A DNA stretch of 64,000 bases from Emticicia aquatilis (GTDB lineage: Bacteria; Bacteroidota; Bacteroidia; Cytophagales; Spirosomataceae). A program made the translations under genes and the position numbers. Under the pieces are notes generated by a model. It did not search any database. It was not told the DNA's origin and was given only the letters and a program-made list of their open reading frames with translations. Position 1 is the stretch's first letter; each line of letters opens with the position of its first letter. The stretch is from contig NZ_BMKK01000001.1 in NCBI RefSeq assembly GCF_014644295.1, forward strand, positions 248,001 to 312,000, written 5' to 3'. This document shows, one piece after another, positions 7,889-16,800 of the stretch.

Positions 7889-10800
7889 TTATTTAGACCT
7901 TGTTTTTGTTTTATTAATCAAAACAGGTACACAAATATCGGTTTTACAATCACATACTCGTTTCAATAATTCGACTGTTACATCTTTATAACAACCGTTG
8001 TTATTGAAGATTCTGATGGTGTACATCTGCGAGTTTGCAGTTGGGTTTGTAAGTGTATTAGTCAATACGCCATTCGATGGAATTGCTGCCGCAACCGCTG
8101 GAACTGCCGTTGAAGCATTGAATGTATTACCAGCTGAGTATTGATATTTCACTCCATTCACCACACCCGTAATTGTTAGTTTTCCATCATTATTGGCTGT
8201 TCCTGCCGTACAAGTAGCCATTGTTGCTGTAACTGACGTAAACGTTGGTTTCACGGTATCAGCCACTGTAATAGCTGCTGTAACTGTTCCCACACAAAGA
8301 TTTAGGTCTTTTACGGTAATCGTGTATGTTCCACCATTTAAGTTAGCAAAGCTATTTGATGGTTGGAAGTTTGTGCCATCAATTGAGTATTGATAAGCTG
8401 GTGTTCCTCCCGTTACGGTTGCTGTAATTGTACCTTTTGGAGTTGAGCAATCAATCATCGAACCTACGGCCGTAATTGCCAGTTTGGTTGGCTGTGTTAT
8501 TTCGGTTGTGGCCGTTGTCGAACATCCTTTTGTGTCGGTTGCTGTAATTGTGTATGTTCCTGCAACTAAATTTGTAAATAAGCCATTCGATTGAGCAGTG
8601 CCACCATTGATTGCAAAAGTGTACGATGGCGTTCCTCCTGTTGCTGTTGCTTGGATTTGGCCGTCAGTTGCACCGTTACATTTCAAGTTAGTTGGTGTCA
8701 CGGTCAAGGCTACGCTTGTTAAAGGCTCTTTTACGGTTACATTAATCGAAGCCGTACAACCTCCCGCATCTTGGATAGCTACTGCGTAAGTTCCAGCAGT
8801 CAGACCTGCAAACACATTGTTTGATTGGAATGCTCCAGTATTTAGTTTGAATTTATATGGTGCGATTCCATCAAAGCCAGTTACTGTAATTGAACCATTA
8901 TTTCCGCCTTTACAATCAACATCTTTTACATCTACTTGAGCCGTCACAGTGTTAAATTCTCTAATCAAGACAGATGCACTTGCTTTACAACCATTGAGAG
9001 CTGTTACTTCTACCGAATATGTACTCGCATCGTTTACATTAATGCTTGATGCTGTACTTCCATTACTCCATAAGTATGTATAAGTACCTGCTGGTGTAAT
9101 ACTGGCTGTCAATACTGACTGTGTTTTCAAGCAAGTCAATGTATCTTCAGTTGCTGTTATTGTAACCGTTGGCACGCCAGTATCAACAGTTACGCTCGTA
9201 GTTGCGGTTGCCGTACAACCATTAGCCGAAGTTACTGTTACAGTATAAGTTCCTGCGGCTGAAATAGTTGCGGTAGCCGATGTACCTAAGTTATTTGACC
9301 ACAAATAAGTACCACCACCACTTGCTACTCTTGTTACTGATGAAGCAGTACAAGTCAAATTATCATTTCGTGTAATACTTGCTGTTGGAGCTGTTTTATC
9401 AACTGTCACTACTACTGCATCGGTGGCCGTACAACCTGTAAGATTATTTGTCACTGTTAAAATATAAGTAGTTGTAGTAGTTGGAGTGGCTGTGGCGACT
9501 GAACCATTTGTTGCATTCAATCCTGTACTTGGGCTCCACAAATATGTTGCATTTGGTATAACCGCATCCGAACCTAACTCTACTGATGTTGTAGTACAGT
9601 TAATTGTTTTATCAATGCCTGCATCAGCATTTGGAGCTGATTTATCAACTGTCACTACTACTGCATCGGTGGCTGTACAACCTGTAAGATTATTGGTCAC
9701 TGTCAAGATATAAGTAGTCGTGGTAGTTGGAGTGGCTGTGGCAACTGAACCATTTGTTGCATTCAATCCTGCACTTGGACTCCACAAATATGTCGCATTT
9801 GGTATAACTGCATCTGAGCCTAACTCTACTGATGTTGTTGTACAGTTAATTGTTTTGTCAATACCTGCATCAGCATTTAGAGCTGATTTATCAACTGTTA
9901 CTACTACTGCATCGGTGGCAGTACAACCTGTTTGGTTATTTGTCACTGTTAATATATAAGTAGTAGTTGTTGTTGGAGTTGCCGTCACGATTGAACTATT
10001 TGTTGCACTCAATCCTGTACTCGGACTCCACAAATACGTTGCATTTGGTATAACGGCATCTGAACCAATTTGTACTGAACTCGTTGTACAGTTGATTACT
10101 TTGTCGATGCCTGCCTCTGCATTTGGAAGAGGATTTACTACAACATTAGTCGTAACTGTTGTTGTACAATTTACTCCCGTTAATGTAACTGTATAAACTC
10201 CTTGAGCAGTAGTTTGGGCATTACTAATTGTTGGATTTTGTTGGGTCGATGTAAAATTATTAGGCCCAGTCCAAGAATATGAATTACCTCCCGATGCCGA
10301 TAAATTAAGAGAGTTTCCTACACAAATCGGCGTATTACTACTTGCCAATGGGTTTTCTAAGCATTTGATAATTACGTTTGTAGTTGCGGTAACTTTACAG
10401 ATTCCATCAACAGTTACAGCCACAGTATAAACTCCTGCCATTGAAGGTGTTGAATTTGAAATACTTGGGTTTTGTAAACTTGAAGTAAACCCATTTGGTC
10501 CAGTCCAAGCGTTATCAATAGCACCCGTTGCAACTGATGAAAGATTAATAGTTCCTCCTGAAATAACTGGACTATTACTGCTTGCAGAAACTGTTGGCTG
10601 AGCTTGTTCTGTACACTCTGGCAAATTAGATAGATTAAAGACTATCACATTTGTCGTAGCTGTTGCGGTACAACCTGTAGGCGAACTCACTGTTACGGTA
10701 TAAACTCCTTCCATTAATTCTGTCGAACCACTGATTACTGGATTTTGCACCGTTGAAGTAAAGCCATTTGGTCCTGCCCATGAGTAACTTGTTCCGTTAG

Positions 10801-13800
10801 TCGATGTTGCTGTCAAATTAATTGGATTTCCTTCTTTAACAGAACTGTTACTTCCTGCTATTATATTCGACGGAATTGGATTAATCTCGGCCGTCACAGA
10901 AGAACGAGAACTCGTACACGAACCAACAGTACAGCTAACATAGTAGACAGCTGTAGTAGAAAGTACAGGGGTTGTGAAGGCCGCTGTTGTAGCAAGACTA
11001 ACATTACTTGTACTTGATGAATACCAGTTGTAAGTACCAGTACATCCAGTTGCAGAAAGTGTTAGAGTTCCTTCTCCACATCTTTCGGCTGAAGCTGTCG
11101 TTGGCTGTGGCACGGTTGAATCACTTGTTACTACAGTTGTAGCGGTTGCCGTACAACCATTTACACTCGTTACCGTTACTGTATATATTCCTGCGGTTGT
11201 TAAACTAACACTTGCAGTTGTTCCTGTAAATGAACTTGGACCTGCCCATGAATAAGTTCCTCCGCCTGTGGCTGTACGATTTACTGACGTAACTGAACAA
11301 GTTAGATTTTCCGTTCCTATAATTGATGCTGTTGGTGGAGTTTTATCTACTGTTACTACCACTGCATCAGTTGCTGTACAACCTGTTACATTATCTGTAA
11401 TTGTTAAGGTATAAGTCGTCGTTGTAGTTGGTGTCGCTGTCGGTAAGGCTGAACTTGAACTACTCAAACCTGTACTCGGTGACCAACTATATGTTGCATT
11501 TGGATAAATACCGTCTGAACCGATAGTTACTGAAGTAGTCGTACAGTTGATTGTTTTATCTAAACCTGCATCAGCTACTGGTGGAGTATTATTCAATATT
11601 ACTACTACATTATCCGTTGCGGTACAACCTGTAGCTGGGTTCGTTACTGTTAACACATAAGTACCTGCTGCGTTTACTACTGGACTTGCCGTTGTTGCAC
11701 CACTTACTATATTTCCTCCCGTTGTGGTCCATGCGTACGTTGCTCCTGATGTTGTGCTACTTCCATTCAACGTTACACTTGTTGTTGTACAAGTCAATGT
11801 TTTGTCTAAACCTGCATTTACGTTTGGTAAATTACTGTCTGTAATAACTACTACATTATCAGTCGCAGTACAACCCGTCGCTGGGTTTGTTACTGTCAAT
11901 ATGTATGTTCCCGAAGCATTGACTACTGGACTTGCTGTTGTTGCACCACTTACGATATTTCCTCCTGTTGTTGTCCATGCGTACGTTGCTCCCGATGTTG
12001 TGCTACTTCCATTTAATGTTACACTTGTTGTTGTACAAGTCAATGTTTTATCCGCTCCTGCATTTACATTTGGTGCGGTGTTGTCTAAAGTTACTACTGT
12101 TGTAGCTGTTGCCGTACAACCGTTAGCACTTGTTACAGTCACTGTGTAAGTTCCTGCGGTTGTTAAACTAACACTTGCAGTTGTTCCTGTAAATGAACTT
12201 GGACCTGCCCATGAATAAGTTCCTCCGCCTGTGGCTGTACGATTTACTGACGTAACTGAACAAGTTAGATTTTCCGTTCCTGTGATTGATGCTGTTGGTG
12301 GAGTTTTATCTACTGTTACTACCACTGCATCAGTTGCTGTACAACCTGTTACATTATCTGTGATTGTTAAGGTGTAAGTCGTCGTTACTGTTGGTGTAGC
12401 TGTTGGTAAGGCTGAACTTGAACTACTCAAACCTGTACTCGGTGACCAACTATAAGTTGCATTGGGATAAATACCGTCTGAACCGATAGTTACCGAGGTT
12501 GTCGTACAGTTGATTGTTTTATCTAAACCTGCATCAGCTACTGGTGGAGTATTATTCAATGTTACTACTACATTATCCGTTGCGGTACAACCTGTAGCTG
12601 GGTTCGTTACTGTCAATATATATGTACCTGCAGCGTTTACTACTGGACTTGCTGTTGCTGTACCACTTACTATATTTCCTCCTGTTGTGGTCCATGCGTA
12701 CGTTGCTCCTGATGTTGTGCTACTACCATTCAACGTTACACTTGTTGTTGTACAAGTCAATGTTTTGTCAGTTCCTGCATTTACGTTTGGTAAATTACTG
12801 TCTGTGATAACTACTACATTATCTATTGCAGTACAACCAGTAACTGGGTTCGTTACTGTCAATACATATGTTCCCGAAGCATTTACTACTGGGCTTGCGG
12901 TTGTTGCTCCACTCACAATATTTCCTCCTGTTGTGGTCCATGCGTAAGTTGCTCCCGCTGTTGTGCTACTTCCATTCAACGTTACACTTGTTGTTGTACA
13001 AGTTAAAGTTTTGTCCGCTCCTGCATTTACATTTGGTGCAATATTATCTAAAGTTACTACTGTTGTTGCTGTTGCCGTACAACCGTTAGCACTCGTTACC
13101 GTTACTATATATGTTCCTGCGGTTGTTAAACTAACACTTGCAGTTGTTCCTGTAAATGAACTTGGACCTGTCCATGAATAGGTTCCACTGCCTAAAGCTG
13201 TTCGCGTTACCGATGTTACCACACAAGTCAAATTATTTGTTCCTGTGATTGATGCTGTTGGTGGGGTTTTATCTACTGTTACTACCACTGCATCAGTTGC
13301 TGTACAACCTGTTACATTATCTGTGATTGTTAAGGTGTAAGTCGTCGTTACTGTTGGTGTAGCTGTTGGTAAGGCTGAACTTGAACTGCTCAAACCTGTA
13401 CTCGGTGACCAACTATAAGTTGCATTGGGATAAATACCATCTGAACCGATAGTTACTGAGGTAGTCGTACAGTTGATTGTTTTATCTAAACCTGCATCAG
13501 CTACTGGTGGAGTATTATTCAACGTTACTACTACATTATCCGTTGCGGTACAACCTGTAGATGGGTTTGTTACTGTCAATACATAAGTGCCTGCGGCGTT
13601 TACTACTGGACTTGCCGTTGTTGCACCACTCACTATATTTCCTCCTGTTGTTGTCCAAGCGTAAGTTGCTCCTGATGTTGTGCTGCTGCCATTTAACGTT
13701 ACACTTGTTGTTGTACAAGTTAAAGGTTTGTCAGTTCCTGCATTTACATTCGGTGCAGTGTTATCCAGAGTTACTACAACATTATCCGTTGCAGTACAAC

Positions 13801-16800
13801 CTGTTGCTGGATTGGTTACTGTTAATATATATGTTCCTGCTGCGTTTACTACTGGACTTGCGGTTGTTGCTCCACTCACGATATTGCCTCCTGTCGTTGT
13901 CCATGCGTACGTTGCTCCTGATGTTGTGCTGCTGCCATTTAACGTTACACTTGTTGTTGTACAAGTTAAAGTTTTGTCAGTTCCTGCATTTACATTCGGT
14001 GCAGTGTTATCCAGAGTTACTACAACATTATCCGTTGCAGTACAACCTGTTGCTGGATTGGTTACTGTTAATATATATGTTCCTGCTGCGTTTACTACTG
14101 GGCTTGCTGTGGTTGCACCGCTTACGATATTTCCTCCCGTTGTGGTCCATGCGTACGTTGCTCCTGATGTTGTGCTACTTCCATTCAACGTTACACTTGT
14201 TGTTGTACAAGTTAAAGTTTTGTCAGTTCCTGCATTTACATTTGGTGCAGTGTTATCCAGAGTTACTACTACATTATCAGTCGCAGTACAACCTGTTGCT
14301 GGATTGGTTACTGTTAATACATATGTTCCTGCTGCATTTACTATTGGATTTGCTGTTGTTGCACCACTTACAATATTTCCTCCTGTTGTGGTCCATGCGT
14401 ATGTTGCTCCTGATGTTGTACTACTTCCATTTAATGTTACACTTGTTGTTGTACAAGTCAATGTTTTGTCTAAACCTGCATTTACGTTTGGTAAATTGCT
14501 GTCTGTGATAACTACAACATTATCCGTTGCAGTACAACCTGTCGCTGGGTTCGTTACTGTCAATACATATGTTCCCGAAGCATTTACTACTGGGCTTGCG
14601 GTTGTTGCACCACTTACAATATTTCCTCCCGTTGTTGTCCAAGCATAAGTTGCTCCCGATGTTGTGCTGCTGCCATTCAACGTTACACTTGTTGTTGTAC
14701 AAGTCAATGTTTTGTCAGCTCCTGCACTTACATTTGGTGCAGTGTTATCCAGAGTTACTACTACATTATCAGTCGCAGTACAACCTGTCGCTGGGTTTGT
14801 TACTGTCAATACATATGTTCCCGAAGCATTGACTACTGGACTTGCGGTTGTTGCACCACTTACAATATTTCCACCTGTCGTTGTCCAAGCGTAAGTTGCT
14901 CCTGATGTTGTGCTGCTGCCATTTAACGTTACACTTGTTGTTGTACAAGTCAAAGTTTTGTCAGTTCCTGCATTTACGTTTGGTGCAGTGTTATCCAGAG
15001 TTACTACTACATTATCTGTTGCTGTACAACCTGTCGCTGGGTTCGTTACTGTCAATATATATGTACCTGCAGCGTTTACTACTGGACTTGCTGTTGCTGC
15101 ACCACTCACGATATTGCCTCCTGTTGTGGTCCATGCGTAAGTTGCTCCTGATGTAGTACTACTTCCATTCAATGTTACACTTGTTGTTGTACAAGTTAAA
15201 GTTTTATCTAATCCTGCATTTACATTTGGTAAATTGCTGTCTGTGATAACTACTACATTATCTGTTGCAGTACAACCTGTTGTTGGGTTCGTCACTGTTA
15301 ATACATATGTACCTGCTGCATTGACTATTGGGCTTGCAGTTGTTGCACCACTTACAATATTGCCTCCTGTTGTGGTCCATGCGTAAGTTGCTCCCGATGT
15401 CGTGCTACTACCATTCAAGGTTACACTTGTTGTTGTACAAGTTAATGTCTTATCTAATCCTGCATTTACGTTTGGTGCAGTATTGTCTAATGTTACTACT
15501 ACATTGTCAGTTGCAGTACAACCTGTAGCTGGGTTCGTTACTGTCAATATATATGTGCCTGCTGCGTTTACTACTGGGCTTGCAGTTGTTGCTCCACTTA
15601 CGATATTACCACCAGTTGTTGTCCATGAATATGTCGCTCCTGATGTAGTGCTGCTGCCATTCAAGGTTACACTTGTTGTTGTACAAGTTAATGTCTTGTC
15701 TGCTCCTGCATTTACATTCGGTAGTGTATTGTTTAGAGTTACAATAGCATTATCAGTTGCCGTACAACCTGTTGTTGGGTTCGTCACTGTTAATACATAT
15801 GTACCTGCTGCATTGACTATTGGGCTTGCAGTTGTTGCACCACTTACAATATTTCCACCTGTCGTTGTCCAAGCGTAAGTTGCTCCTGATGTTGTGCTGC
15901 TGCCATTTAACGTTACACTTGTTGTTGTACAAGTCAAAGTTTTATCTAATCCTGCATTTACATTTGGTGCTGTGTTTTCTAAAGTTACTACTACATTGTC
16001 AGTTGCCGTACAACCTGTAGCTGGGTTCGTTACTGTCAATATATATGTGCCTGCTGCGTTTACTACTGGGGTAGCAGTTGTTGCACCACTCACGATATTG
16101 CCACCTGTCGTGGTCCATGCGTAAGTTGCTCCCGATGTTGTGCTGCTACCATTCAACGTTACACTTGTTGTTGTACAAGTCAAAGTCTTATCTAATCCTG
16201 CATTTACGTTTGGCAAATTGCTGTCTGTAATAACTACTACATTATCAGTTGCTGTACAACCCGTCGCTGGATTTGTTACTGTCAATACATAAGTGCCCGA
16301 AGCATTAACCACTGGACTTGCCGTTGTTGCACCGCTCACGATATTGCCACCTGTTGTGGTCCATGCGTAAGTTGCTCCCGATGTTGTGCTGCTACCATTC
16401 AACGTTACACTTGTTGTTGTACAAGTCAAAGTCTTATCTAATCCTGCATTTACGTTTGGCAAATTGCTGTCTGTAATAACTACTACATTATCTGTTGCCG
16501 TACAACCTGTTGTTGGATTTGTTACTGTCAATACATAAGTGCCCGAAGCATTAACCACTGGACTTGCCGTTGTTGCACCGCTCACGATATTGCCACCTGT
16601 TGTGGTCCATGCGTAAGTTGCTCCCGATGTTGTGCTGCTGCCATTCAACGTTACACTTGTTGTTACACAAGTCAAAGTCTTGTCAGCTCCTGCATTTACA
16701 TTTGGTGTGGTATTGTCTAAAGTTACTACTGTTGTAGCTGTTGCTGTACAACCGTTAGCACTCGTTACTGTTACTGTATAAGTTCCTGCGGTTGTTAAAC

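Noticed and set aside
13561-14648. Long plus-strand ORFs (over 300 codons) opposite the giant gene
   Set aside because: They are antisense shadows created by the repeat's codon pattern; their translations are hydrophobic low-complexity copies of each other without start context.
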